64,000 nt of DNA from an uncultured Chitinophaga sp. (GTDB lineage Bacteria > Bacteroidota > Bacteroidia > Cytophagales > Cyclobacteriaceae). Positions within the stretch are counted from its first letter, which is position 1; each line of letters starts with the position of its first letter. Positions 17,501 through 27,200 of this stretch are shown one piece after another. The DNA is taken from positions 186,001 to 250,000 of the forward strand of contig CABHOK010000003.1 in the NCBI GenBank assembly GCA_902168205.1, given 5' to 3'. The translations under genes and the position numbers were made by a program. A model generated the notes under the pieces. The model ran no database searches. It worked only from the letters and a program-made list of their open reading frames with translations, and was not told the DNA's origin.

Positions 17501-20500
17501 GACGGTAACAAGTGCTAGTGGTAAATGTATATCAGATCCATCGTCTGTTACCCTTACGCGTGTAAACCCTCCGTTGATAAATCACCTGAATCTTACCGAA
17601 TGCGAAGTAAGCAATGGCACCACGAGTGTGATCCTTTCTAATTATGATAATTCAGTTACACCGCTGGCAGCTGGTCAGCGTGAAGTAACGTGGTATAAAG
17701 ATGCGGCACCTCCCACCGGTACGTTGATCACCAACCCGGCTACAGCACAGGTAAATGTTGCCAACGGACAGGTATATATAGCACGCGTCCGCGAGTTGAA
17801 TACGAGTTGTACAAGCGATGCCCGTGTTACTGTCAACGTAAGACCGTTGCCGAAAGTAATGAACGGACTGGTAACACTTTGTGAAGAGACTCCGGGCAGT
17901 GGCACAGTTTCCGGAATTAACCTGATGGGTGCGCAGTATACCGGTTCCATTACCAGTGAAGCGAACGTGAATATAGCCTGGTATAACAGCGAGGCTGATG
18001 CTTTCAATAATGTAGCTCCGATTACACAACCTATTATGGTTACCTATGCCAAAGAAATTTATGCGCGTGTTACCTATCGCGATGCACCGGCATGCTATAC
18101 CCTGGCGAAGCTGAACATCGTGGTAAACTCTAGTCCGTCTATCACAACAATCTTCGGTCGCGAGTCGGTTTGTCAGGGATCAATAATGTCCAATGTGGAG
18201 ATATACCAGGTTACACCTATACCGGGAGCAAAATACTATTGGGACATACCGACACAGTTCGTGGTATTTGGTGGTGGAACGGAAAATGACTTTTATGTGA
18301 TGCTGCAATTCCCGAATGTATATACCGGCACCATCCGGGTGCGAGCTGAGCGGAGTGGTTGCAGTGGTCGTGTGATTGAAAAAACGATCACCGTACTATC
18401 AGCGCCTGCGCGACCGGTGATCCGCGGTGCAGATGTGGTTTGTGAAGACAATACCGGTATAGCATTTAATGTATCGCCCAATAATTATCCTGCATCCGTA
18501 TATAACTGGGAGATTCGCAGGGCTTCGGATAATTCCATTGGTGGTGCTGATATTATTGAAGGACAGACGACCGGAAATATACTTGTAAACTTTTTGAAAG
18601 AAGATGTTATTCTTTCAGTTCGTGAGAACAATGCTATCTGTGCGAGTCCGGAGGCTACCAAAGTAATTACGGTTACAGATGCTCCACAGGCAACGCTGGC
18701 GGTGGAGAAAGATATAACGTGCTTCCTGGCAAAAGATGGTGCTATACGCACTACTGTTGCCAGTGGAACAACTCCGTATACCGAGTATAAAATATTGCAG
18801 ACGGGTGCGACCGATGCGAATCTCGATGGTGTATTCGAAAATTTAGGACAAGGCAGTTATAGCGTTCGTGTAAAAGATGCCAATGGCTGCGAAGCTACTA
18901 CCAATACCGTTGTGCTGATGCAACCTTCGCAGGTAACTATCACCGGTGTAAATGTACTGACGGATGCCAACGGCTTTCATGTCAGTTGTAAAGATGCCAG
19001 CGATGGTGCCATAACAGTTTCATTCTCCGGTGGCAGCAATACTGCTGACTATACGGCCACGCTCAATCGTGCCGGCGATCTTAATGTTGTAAAACTGACG
19101 GGTAGTAATTCTTTAACGTTTACCAACCTGTTGCCCGGTACCTATACCATTGTAGTAGAAGATGCGAAAGGCTGTGCTTCTCAACCTGCCGTGGCATTCC
19201 TGGTGAATCCGCCTGTGTTCTACGGTGGTCTTATCGGTACAAATCAAAGTATATGTTCAGGAGCAGATCCTGCGCGCATAGAAGAATTAGCACCTGCCTC
19301 CGGTGGTGTAGGCAATTATACGTATGAATGGCAGGAGTCGGCAACGGGTAATGTGAACAATGATGCGGAATGGACAACGATACCGGGTGCTACGGGTATA
19401 GCATACGATCCTACTGTATTGACAACAATACGTCCGGAAGGAGAGCAGCGTCATTACAGGCGATTAACGCGCAGTATATCTACGTTACATGGTACACCTG
19501 TGTCGTGTGAGGTAAAAGGAAAAACCGAAAAAGTGACGATCACTATTAATCCGATTCCCCAGGTAACATTCCGCGCGAATGCAACCGAAGTTTGTTACGG
19601 TGATCCGCTGTCGTTGCTGCTGGATGTTACCGTGGGTACGGCACCCATCGAATATGAATATAGCTCTGTCTTAACGGGAAGATCTCCGAAGCGTCAGGGC
19701 GGAAAGAATACGATCATTGCTATACCTGATTTTAAAGCGAATGATACCTATACATTGGTAAGTGTTACGGATGCGAATGGTTGTGCTGTTGGGCAATTGC
19801 CACCACCGGTATCGGTAAATGTTATACTGGTAAATCCTGTATTTACCGTATCAGGTTCGGGTACACAATGTGATGGTGGAGAGTTTACGTTTGGCTGGAA
19901 TGTTGAGAACGGAGTAGACTATCGTTGGGAATGGTCTGACGGAACCATCACAGAAATTACAGCGGGTACATTGCCGCTGGGCGCACAACAGATTACACAC
20001 CGTTTCCCGATAGGGTCCAACCAGGAGTCCACAGTATACCCGGTGAAATTGTTTGCCAAGCATCCAGCCTGTATTGAGAAATATACCACGCAGTCAGTAA
20101 CGGTGTTCCCGGCTATTGCGATTAATATAGGGGAACCAGATGCTTCGGTTTGCAGTGGAGAAACTGTAACGTTCCGCGATAATTCAGCCGGTGTTGATCA
20201 TGGTAAATGGTTTTACCGCGAGCTGGGCACAACGGCACGCCTGGACGAAAAGCCGGGCGCACAACGTGCCGTAAGCTTTACATTGAACAATTATACTTCG
20301 AAAGATCCGATCATCTACGAAGTGGTATATGAAGCTTTCAATAATGAAGGTTGCAGAGCAGAGTATAAAAAGCCGATAACTGTTTATCGAGGAACCGTAG
20401 TAGACTTTTCGGTCGGTCCGGTATCCATTGTAAAAGGAGAGGTGTCTCAGGTTACGATTACCAACACAAGTCCTTCCATTGAACCACAAAACTTCGAGTA

Positions 20501-21533
20501 TATCTGGGACTTCGGACAGCACTCTGCGGTTTCCGAAGGTGATGGCATTACAAACGATGTACAATATTTCTCTCCGGGCCAAAAGAATGTTACACTCACT
20601 GCGGTTAACCGGATGGCATCGCAGGCCGGTGAGTACTGCGTGTCTATCGTAAGCAAACAGATTAATATACCGGTACAGGAATTGAAGGCTTCGTTTATCG
20701 CTACACCTACTGCGGCATGTTACCCGGTAAGTATACAGGTTATGAACTCCACCACCGGTGCCGATACGTTCTTGTGGAAAGTATATAATCAGGGAGCCTT
20801 GGTCACTACCTCGAACCTACGCAACCCCGTGTTCAAGATCAGCAACCCCGGTATATATGATCTGTACATGACGGCCAGTTATTCTGCTACAGGACAATCT
20901 GCGGATGCAGAGTTTAAAGGTATACAGGTGTTTGATGTTCCGCAGGCTTCGTTCGCTGTGCGCTCGGGTGTTATCTATGTTCCGGATACGGAACTGGATA
21001 TAACCAATTTTTCTACAGGCGCAGATATATATACCTGGCTCTTTGGTGATGGCGGTACATCCTCTGACTTTGAGCCGAAATATACCTATCAACAGGAAGG
21101 TACGTATGTAGTTACCCTGCTGGCCGGAAGAGACTACGGTGATCAGGACCGGAATGGCGATGGCATATCGGATGGTGTACTGGCATGTTACGATACAGCA
21201 CAGCAGGAGATCGTAGCCGTTGCGGGCGGTTCGATTGTAATACCCAATGCCTTTACACCAAGTGCTGCCGGTCCTTCGGGTGGGCGTCCTACAGCAGGCA
21301 GCATCAACGATGTGTTTATGCCGAAAGTGAGCGGTATCACGGAATATACCATGCAGATCTTTAACCGTTGGGGCACACTGATTTTTGAAAGCCGTGACCC
21401 GGATATAGGATGGGATGGCTACGATCGTAACGGCAAGTTTATGCCGGCCGGTGTATACGTTTACAAGATTGCCTTGACACAGTCAGACGGGCAACGCATT
21501 ACACGACTCGGTGATGTTACCCTGATTCGTTAA
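14574..21533 (+). CDS. Giant secreted multidomain protein with CHU_C / T9SS type B sorting domain
   Basis: 2319 aa. The start is either TTG at 14574 (MKKQPPT...) or ATG at 14595 (MIRLSGIK); both give a signal peptide ending PAAGVFAQ. The body is a chain of PKD-like and Ig-like units (for example YDWSDGSPQEV near 85, and repeated VCNGTTPSAFTV-type and VC-x-N starts through about 1340). Two SprB-type repeats follow at about 1377-1545 (DITCFLAKDGAI, CKDASDGAITVSF). More PKD domains lie at about 1940-2200 (YIWDFGQ, YTWLFGDGG). The C-terminus (about 2222-2319) is a gliding-motility-associated domain with IPNAFTP, IFNRWG and PAGVYVYKI. Such proteins are exported by the type IX system as adhesins or matrix components. 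The next gene, a PorP/SprF protein, is the usual partner. Confidence 0.92.
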   Translation: MKKQPPTMIRLSGIKLVLSVTFLILSLFPAAGVFAQCVGLPAVSSLGSNKFPVGLCAPVNANVTYNVSFTSPVPAGTLELIYDWSDGSPQEVIPLVTGNTQYSAARTHTFPAESDCEYPVVITLRYNGVLCTNTRQLQKIASWRTDNHNGAEIGLVVPGTGLTEHFVCEGDNIGISFKDESKWNCSSQYIETPPNPIETPNTEGRWQQIIYNTGSGSKIPNISIDGIPVTGNGGADVITNYNDPRGIAFMASPVYYEDARRRPSLLISAPGGFGAGFPKAGDSFAITLRYWNFCNPYDDPAIPGPPVDAANGDHPPVVRTSYIRIVAPPTAPVATNQSVCNGTTPSAFTVTGVPTANIVRWYANIPNPDRPGSLIATSRTLAITAHPEWVNNTTAGAMKVWVSHQATTAGATNCESPKTLVVRAIRESLTVPDPVIPLQTDVCNRSPVTVSLPAPVVEPVGGATSYIWTGSSGVTLTSSSASSATFSTNITNFGTALYVDRTITVTRQYTAAPTCAKARVFTIRIYKPAVAGVLAPVADVCENVAVSPITLSGYTGDIARWEVKKDAGNYELYTGGASGASITPGILTAGVYTFRAVVKNGGCNEVYSNEEIVEVFAQPVKASAGQDQFICTSLSSAALDGSNPAPGTGVWSYVSSIPAGLPAPAFSTHANDPHTSISVQAAYAGVYRMRWTVVNGLCSSFDDVIIDFGTNPSDPDAGQDRAVCAQIADLQGNAPAIGSGTWTVVSGPGCSGDACPVTIVTPTSPTSMVELKGPTYTYGNYTFRWSISSGGNNCFLKSDEVTIRFDEPIRVSASNVQDICLDATKLDPIKITGTVEGIFSQASWQLVSGTGTVTASTITGSGIYTVEASYIPTANDYTSGAPIQVKLSAQPNASSSCNSVEQTINIIMDRKPNADAGVNMPFVCNDYVKLNAAAPLYGAVGTWTSTQPGIMFDNPNDPQTTVRNLPAAPGSAIVTWTVTSASGKCISDPSSVTLTRVNPPLINHLNLTECEVSNGTTSVILSNYDNSVTPLAAGQREVTWYKDAAPPTGTLITNPATAQVNVANGQVYIARVRELNTSCTSDARVTVNVRPLPKVMNGLVTLCEETPGSGTVSGINLMGAQYTGSITSEANVNIAWYNSEADAFNNVAPITQPIMVTYAKEIYARVTYRDAPACYTLAKLNIVVNSSPSITTIFGRESVCQGSIMSNVEIYQVTPIPGAKYYWDIPTQFVVFGGGTENDFYVMLQFPNVYTGTIRVRAERSGCSGRVIEKTITVLSAPARPVIRGADVVCEDNTGIAFNVSPNNYPASVYNWEIRRASDNSIGGADIIEGQTTGNILVNFLKEDVILSVRENNAICASPEATKVITVTDAPQATLAVEKDITCFLAKDGAIRTTVASGTTPYTEYKILQTGATDANLDGVFENLGQGSYSVRVKDANGCEATTNTVVLMQPSQVTITGVNVLTDANGFHVSCKDASDGAITVSFSGGSNTADYTATLNRAGDLNVVKLTGSNSLTFTNLLPGTYTIVVEDAKGCASQPAVAFLVNPPVFYGGLIGTNQSICSGADPARIEELAPASGGVGNYTYEWQESATGNVNNDAEWTTIPGATGIAYDPTVLTTIRPEGEQRHYRRLTRSISTLHGTPVSCEVKGKTEKVTITINPIPQVTFRANATEVCYGDPLSLLLDVTVGTAPIEYEYSSVLTGRSPKRQGGKNTIIAIPDFKANDTYTLVSVTDANGCAVGQLPPPVSVNVILVNPVFTVSGSGTQCDGGEFTFGWNVENGVDYRWEWSDGTITEITAGTLPLGAQQITHRFPIGSNQESTVYPVKLFAKHPACIEKYTTQSVTVFPAIAINIGEPDASVCSGETVTFRDNSAGVDHGKWFYRELGTTARLDEKPGAQRAVSFTLNNYTSKDPIIYEVVYEAFNNEGCRAEYKKPITVYRGTVVDFSVGPVSIVKGEVSQVTITNTSPSIEPQNFEYIWDFGQHSAVSEGDGITNDVQYFSPGQKNVTLTAVNRMASQAGEYCVSIVSKQINIPVQELKASFIATPTAACYPVSIQVMNSTTGADTFLWKVYNQGALVTTSNLRNPVFKISNPGIYDLYMTASYSATGQSADAEFKGIQVFDVPQASFAVRSGVIYVPDTELDITNFSTGADIYTWLFGDGGTSSDFEPKYTYQQEGTYVVTLLAGRDYGDQDRNGDGISDGVLACYDTAQQEIVAVAGGSIVIPNAFTPSAAGPSGGRPTAGSINDVFMPKVSGITEYTMQIFNRWGTLIFESRDPDIGWDGYDRNGKFMPAGVYVYKIALTQSDGQRITRLGDVTLIR

Positions 21534-21577
21534 CCATGATTATATATTTCAAGACACTCTTTGCAGAATCAAACAAC

Positions 21578-22594
21578 ATGAAAACTATATATCTTAGCCT
21601 TAGCTTTATTCTGATTACGTGTGCTGCCTTTGCACAAGACCCGCAGTTCTCCCAATATTACCAGGCACCACTCTATCTGAATCCGGGGTTTACGGGCATT
21701 ACGCCACGGCAGCGTTTTGTGTTGAATCACAGGTTGCAGTGGCCCAGTCTGCCGCAGGCATTTTCAACGTATGCGGCATCGTACGACATCTTTATAAATC
21801 AGATACGAAGTGGTATAGGTTTTATGATCACGTCTGATCGCATGGGCTCCGCCAACTGGAGAAGTACAACGGTAAGTGCGCTATATTCTTATAAGATAAA
21901 GCTGAATGATCAGATTGTTTTTTCTCCCGGACTTTCATTCGGATACGGAACCAATGGTATAGATCGTTCGAAACTGCGTATGGGCGATGATCTTGAATAT
22001 AACGGTACATCGCTCGACCCCGCTCTGAACCAGATACAACGTCCGAGTTATTTTGATTTTGGTTCCGGCTTTTTACTATACTCGAAGAAACTCTGGTTTG
22101 GTGCTTCCTTCATGCACATGAACCGACCCAATCTTTCCGTGTTGGGTGAAGAGAGCCGTTTGCCAATCAAGACTGCTATACATGCTGGTATGCGACTGGA
22201 GCTGAATCAAGGACTTCGCTCCGGAAGAGCAGCCTACCTGACGCCCTCATTTATATACCGCATGCAAGGTTCTTCTTTTTCACAACTTGACCTCGGAGTA
22301 AATTTTCACATCGACCCGGTATCGGTAGGGGTGTGGTATAGAGGAAAGCCTTTTTCAAAAGATATCGCTAATTCAATCGAGCAGGATGCACTGATACTTT
22401 TTACCGGCCTATATCTCAAGCGCATAACCGTAGGCTATAGCTACGACTTTACAATCTCTCAACTGGAAACTTCATCCGGAGGTGCTCACGAATTTTCATT
22501 GACCTACGAACTACCTTCACGCAACGACAAAACCCGCAAGAAAAATAAACTCATTCCATGCCCCGCATTCTACAGTAAACCTGACTTCTGGTAA
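21578..22594 (+). CDS. PorP/SprF family type IX secretion outer-membrane protein
   Basis: 338 aa from the ATG at 21578, which opens a signal peptide (MKTIYLSLSFILITCAAFAQ); the upstream in-frame ATG at 21536 is 14 codons earlier and less likely. The mature start DPQFSQYYQAPLYLNPGFTG is the family hallmark. The rest is beta-barrel-like, with alternating strands ending near residue 320. PorP/SprF paralogues are encoded next to CHU_C-type proteins and are needed for secretion or surface attachment of that partner. The gene begins 44 bp after the giant gene's stop, and a terminator follows, so they form a two-gene operon. Confidence 0.93.
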   Translation: MKTIYLSLSFILITCAAFAQDPQFSQYYQAPLYLNPGFTGITPRQRFVLNHRLQWPSLPQAFSTYAASYDIFINQIRSGIGFMITSDRMGSANWRSTTVSALYSYKIKLNDQIVFSPGLSFGYGTNGIDRSKLRMGDDLEYNGTSLDPALNQIQRPSYFDFGSGFLLYSKKLWFGASFMHMNRPNLSVLGEESRLPIKTAIHAGMRLELNQGLRSGRAAYLTPSFIYRMQGSSFSQLDLGVNFHIDPVSVGVWYRGKPFSKDIANSIEQDALILFTGLYLKRITVGYSYDFTISQLETSSGGAHEFSLTYELPSRNDKTRKKNKLIPCPAFYSKPDFW

Positions 22595-22627
22595 TAATAC
22601 GCTAAATATACCTCGTTCTTCAAAATA

Positions 22628-22657
22628 CTTCCTGAAGTCTTTCTCAGGAAGATTTTA
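22628..22657 (+). terminator. Terminator of the CHU_C-PorP operon
   Basis: A perfect 8-bp stem (CTTCCTGA and TCAGGAAG) with an 8-nt loop is followed by ATTTTA. It lies 33 bp after the porP-like stop codon. Confidence 0.7.
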
Positions 22658-22957
22658 CGAAAATCAAAGCGGACAGCGAGTAAAAAATATTTTTTTCTTT
22701 TAAAGAATGAAATTAGTTTTGTGACATATTGAATCACTAATCTCATATAGGGTGATTCTACGTCTACCGTGACGATGATCTAGCAGAAAAATCTTGTTAA
22801 GGAAAAAACGGCAGTCATAATCTAAAAAGATATGTCATGCTGATTTTTTTATGCGTTTTACTCAGGCAGAAAGTTCCGCCTTAGCTCGCGTGGTATATAT
22901 GGTCTATAGATCATCAACTTAATCTGAAAACTTTTTTGACATTTTTTTTAAAATACT
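22658..22957. other. Intergenic region and possible leader of the monooxygenase gene
   Basis: A -7-like TAGTTTTG at 22714-22721 would give a leader of about 230 nt. Directly after it, GAATCAC (22731-22737) and GTGATTC (22752-22758) form a 7-bp hairpin. The remainder is AT-rich and no riboswitch family was recognised. Confidence 0.35.
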
Positions 22958-24172
22958 ATGACAGTAATAATTATTGGCGCAGGTATAGGTGGATTGTGTC
23001 TTGCTCAATTTTTGAAGAAGAACGGAGTAAATGTTCAAGTGTTTGAACGAGACGCAAGTCCCTGGGATAGAAAGCAAGGATATCGTTTGCACCTTGATGC
23101 TGACGGTATTGATTCTATTCGGGAATCCTTATCTGACAATCTATTTCAATTGTTTGAGCTAACGTCAACCCATGCACTTCCTTATACAACAATCCTGAAC
23201 ACGGATCTTACATTAAAAAGGAGAATTCCTATTGATGAATATAGCAAGACAAAACATCATATTGAAAATGGTGTAGCAAAACACCTTAATGTAAACCGTG
23301 CAACATTGCGAGAGATATTGTTGATGGGCCTGGAAGATATATGTCACTACGGTGCGAAGTTCCGTCATTACGAATCCGAGGGTAGTACTGTCACTGCATA
23401 TTTCGAGGACGGTAGATTTGCAAAAGGTGACTTGCTGATTGGTGCTGATGGGACAAGCTCTGTTGTAAGAAAACAAAGAGCGCCAGAAGCACAGTTTATG
23501 GATTCAGGAGCGAGAGCAATCTATGGAAAGTTTAGACTTGAAGATGCAAGAAGAGTCTTGCCTCAATTATGTACGGCTGATGTTTTTACAGCAGCTTCAG
23601 ATTCACGAAAGTTAATCTTAGGAGTAGGTCCGGTTATTTTTCCGGTGAGACCTGATCTGGCAACCCAATGCCTGGGTATTGAAAATGTACTGCATGAACA
23701 GCATGACTATGTAGGCTGTATTGTATCAGGACGCAAAGAATTTTTTGGTAGCGATATAGAGAACCGGAATAAGACGAGTGACGAATTGCAACAGATGGCT
23801 ATAGATCTGTTACATCAGTGGCCTGGTGATGCACATCTTGCGCCCGCTGCTGCCGAGAAAGGTTCTTTCTTTTATATCCAGATGAATTCAAGTATACCTT
23901 TTGCATTATCGTCTCATCCGAATGTAACTCTTTTAGGCGATGCCATTCATACCATGACACCGAGTTTAGGACGAGGAGCAAATGTTGCTTTAAGAGATTC
24001 TATCCTGCTTGGTAAGGAAGTTATCAATGTTGTAAACGGAAGTAAAACGCTTTCAGAGTCTCTCAGGGATTACGAAACAGAGATGACCGAATATGGATTT
24101 GGTGTAGTACGATATTCAGCTGAAATGGGAACCCGGTTATTAGGGCAAAACGCACTGCCGCAGTTTCTATAA
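22958..24172 (+). CDS. FAD-dependent monooxygenase (TetX/PHBH-like)
   Basis: 404 aa. The N-terminal Rossmann motif is VIIIGAGIGGLCLAQFL with the ribose-binding ERD at about 31-33. The NAD(P)H/FAD-binding DG motif is LLIGADGTSSVVRKQ (about residues 168-182), and the second FAD motif is VTLLGDAIHTMTPSLGRGAN (about 326-345). These are the three marks of group A flavoprotein aromatic hydroxylases. No membrane anchor or signal is present. The substrate is unknown; relatives hydroxylate aromatics, polyketides or tetracyclines. It stands alone, with a long leader and a convergent gene beyond a shared terminator. Its codon use looks more AT-rich than the adjacent T9SS genes. Confidence 0.88.
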   Translation: MTVIIIGAGIGGLCLAQFLKKNGVNVQVFERDASPWDRKQGYRLHLDADGIDSIRESLSDNLFQLFELTSTHALPYTTILNTDLTLKRRIPIDEYSKTKHHIENGVAKHLNVNRATLREILLMGLEDICHYGAKFRHYESEGSTVTAYFEDGRFAKGDLLIGADGTSSVVRKQRAPEAQFMDSGARAIYGKFRLEDARRVLPQLCTADVFTAASDSRKLILGVGPVIFPVRPDLATQCLGIENVLHEQHDYVGCIVSGRKEFFGSDIENRNKTSDELQQMAIDLLHQWPGDAHLAPAAAEKGSFFYIQMNSSIPFALSSHPNVTLLGDAIHTMTPSLGRGANVALRDSILLGKEVINVVNGSKTLSESLRDYETEMTEYGFGVVRYSAEMGTRLLGQNALPQFL

Positions 24173-24246
24173 AACATCTATTTGAATCCTGAAGTTACCC
24201 TCATTCTGATATATAGGTTGATTCAGTTTGATGTTTGAAAAAAAAC

Positions 24247-24276
24247 AAAACAGGGCGCAAGGGTGCGTCCTGTTTT
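24247..24276. terminator. Bidirectional terminator between convergent genes
   Basis: A 13-bp stem (AAAACAGGGCGCA and TGCGTCCTGTTTT, one G-U on the plus strand) with a 4-nt loop. A-rich and T-rich flanks serve both the monooxygenase gene (plus) and the T9SS gene (minus). Confidence 0.85.
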
Positions 24277-24298
24277 CTTGGTTAAATTATTGAATGTT

Positions 24299-27200
24299 CT
24301 AGTTCTTGATAATTTTCACTTCGATTGCAGAAGCAGCATCTGTACTTTGTATGATATATACTCCCGAAGCAAAACGCTTCATATCAAACGTTCCTGTCCA
24401 ATTGCTTCCGTTACGCTGAAGTTCTAGTGTTGCTACAGGCTGACCAGCAGCGTTGATCAATCGGAATATATTCAGGTCATGATTGGAGGCCGGTACTTCA
24501 ATATGGAGTTCATTTACTACCGGGTTAGGGTATACCGATACCGAAACAGCATCATGTTCGCTGCCAGCGATGATCATCTCGCGCGTTGCCGAAGTTATAC
24601 AGCCGTTAAACGTTGCTTCCACTGTATATACACCCGATTTTGTTGCTGTTATAGCCTGTTCCGTAGCGCCCGGTAATATACTTTGATTAAAGTACCACTG
24701 GTTACCGCCGGTATAGTTACTTACCAGCGAGTCGCCTTTCACTTCGATCGTGACATTTTTCGGAGCTACAATTTCCGCTACTACGGCCTGGCGTGTTCCT
24801 TCACAACCCATCGCGCTCACCGCTGCTACATAGTATGTTTTGGTTTGTTGCAATACCGGTGTAGTATATGATTTCTCTTTCTGACCGACTATCGGTGTTG
24901 TTGCCTGTGCGGATTCATACCAGCGGTAAGAGCCATTGCCAGGAGCACCGCTAGCGTTTAATGTTACGGCACCGCTGTCGCACAGTTTACCATTCTGTAC
25001 TGATACTTCCGTAGGCTTCTCCACCTGGATGGCAACAGTCTTTACAACGGACTGGCTACAGCTGTTGATAGCCGCAGTAACAACCAGGGTATCGATGCCT
25101 GCTGTTAAACCTGCGTTCGGAACTTTTACCTGTATCGCACTACCGTTACCCGTAACCGGTGCTGATGCCAGGGTTGAATTTTTTACCTGTGCTGTATAGG
25201 TTATATAGGACTGTGAATTGCTGATCTGAACCACTGCGTCTGAACCGGAACAAATATTTTGGGCGGTTACAGCAAAATCAGATTGAACGGTTGGCCATCC
25301 GAAGTTTACTGTAAAGCGATTGTTGCCATAGCTTGCTGCCTGCGATGTTACTGCGAAGCTATACGATTTAGCATCGCGTACGTTGATGGTGCTGTTGGTG
25401 AAGTTATCGGTTAATGATATCTGTAATGCGGCAGGGAACGTTTCATACTCTGAAAAATTAAGGGTATAGTTACCGGCCGCTATATCGGTTACATTCAGTT
25501 TTATACTGTTGTTACAACCCAGTGCAGGCAGTGAGTTGATGGCGAGTGCTTGTCCATCTGCCATTAAGCTCGACAGGTTGAAAGTAGCGTTGGCAAGTTT
25601 TAACGCATCAGCGTGCGAGTCAAATTTTTCAGAGGCATCATCACGGAAGTGTACTACGGCTTCATCGCGTGTAGTTGTATTCGCCAGCGTGATGCGCAGC
25701 AGATTTTCCGGAGTAGCTTTTCTGTAGAATGTAGTTTGTGTACCGGCTGCCTTCACGTTTTCGTCAGCTGTCAGCACAGGCGTTCCGTTGCCGTTTGCTT
25801 TCACCCAAAAGCCTTGCCCCATTGCGATGCGGCTAGACCCACCGTTGGTTCCGGTAACACCATTCCACGCTGCAATTTGTGTATTGGTCAAACCGTTGTC
25901 GCGTATATATATAGCGGCATCAACGTTTGTCTTGGTCCAGCCTTTTGCAGCATCCCAATCAATGGTTGAAGGAAAGGGATTACCCACCAGGTTCCAGCCG
26001 TCATTACCAATTTTACCACTGGATGTAAAGGTCAGTGGAAATGCTACTGGCGTTACGTTACCTGCGTTGATCTCCCCGCGAACATCCCACAATGCCGTTG
26101 TCATCAAGTTACCGCGAACAAACATGGCGTAACCTTTTCCCGGTGTAAGTGTTTCTGTGTTTGATGCAACCGGAAAGTTTTCATAACCATCATCCGCATC
26201 GGCTATACCATTCTTGTTTAAGTCGGTAAGAATTTTTTCGTTGTATGCGAACATCGATGCTGCCGTGGTACAGCCGCTGCATTTGCTGGTTCCGGTAAAT
26301 GCACCGGTAATGGAAATTTCTTTCTGTATATCGGCTACTGTAGCGGCTTGCAACGGAGAGGCTATGTAACGATAGATTCTGCCTTTGCCCGGTCCTTCAA
26401 TCGCCATATAGCGTTGTACGGTAACACTACCCGATACTTTAGCTCCTGCAGGAAGTATACCGATGGCTGCATCGCGTGTAGGACTGTCGCCTGTCGAGAG
26501 CAGCGTAAGTATAGCTGTGTTTGCACTTCCGTCAGCGTCAAAAACTACGTTGTTCCCAAGGGTAAGCACACCAGCCAGATTCTGACTGCTTTCTATACTT
26601 GCTCCTGTAGCAACCGATGTATTGGTTACCGTTATATTGTTGAAGGTGTTTACGCTGTTGCTGGTAATGGTTTGTTTACCGCTGGTACCGGATAATTTCA
26701 ATGTACCATTGTTGTGTGTATAGGTACCTGCAGTAAGGCTGAAGTTATTTTTGAGATCAAGTGTTGAAGATGGTGCTGTAAACTTCGTGCCAGCTATAGC
26801 CAACAGTCCATTTACGGTTACATCAGCTGAGCCACCCTGAAATATACCATCGCCAAAAGTGGCAGTACTTCCCACACTCACCGGGTTGGCGCCCTGGCTG
26901 ATCGTACCGGTATAGCCTGTCTGTATATTCAGACTATACATGGTGGCGTTCATGTCAATGGTACAGTTTGTTACTTTGTTACTTTCAAAATATACTGCGT
27001 CAGCGGCTGTTGGTACACCTGCTCCGCCCGTACCACCTGCTGCTGTTGACCAGTTTGCTGCATTGCTCCAAACGGAATTCGATGATGCCACCCAGTGCAT
27101 ATTTGATCCGGGATAAGCTACCATCCACCAGGGTTGTAAGTTAGTGGCGTTAATTGATGGAATCGTAACTGTGTTAGCTGTAGCGTTAACAACACCTCCG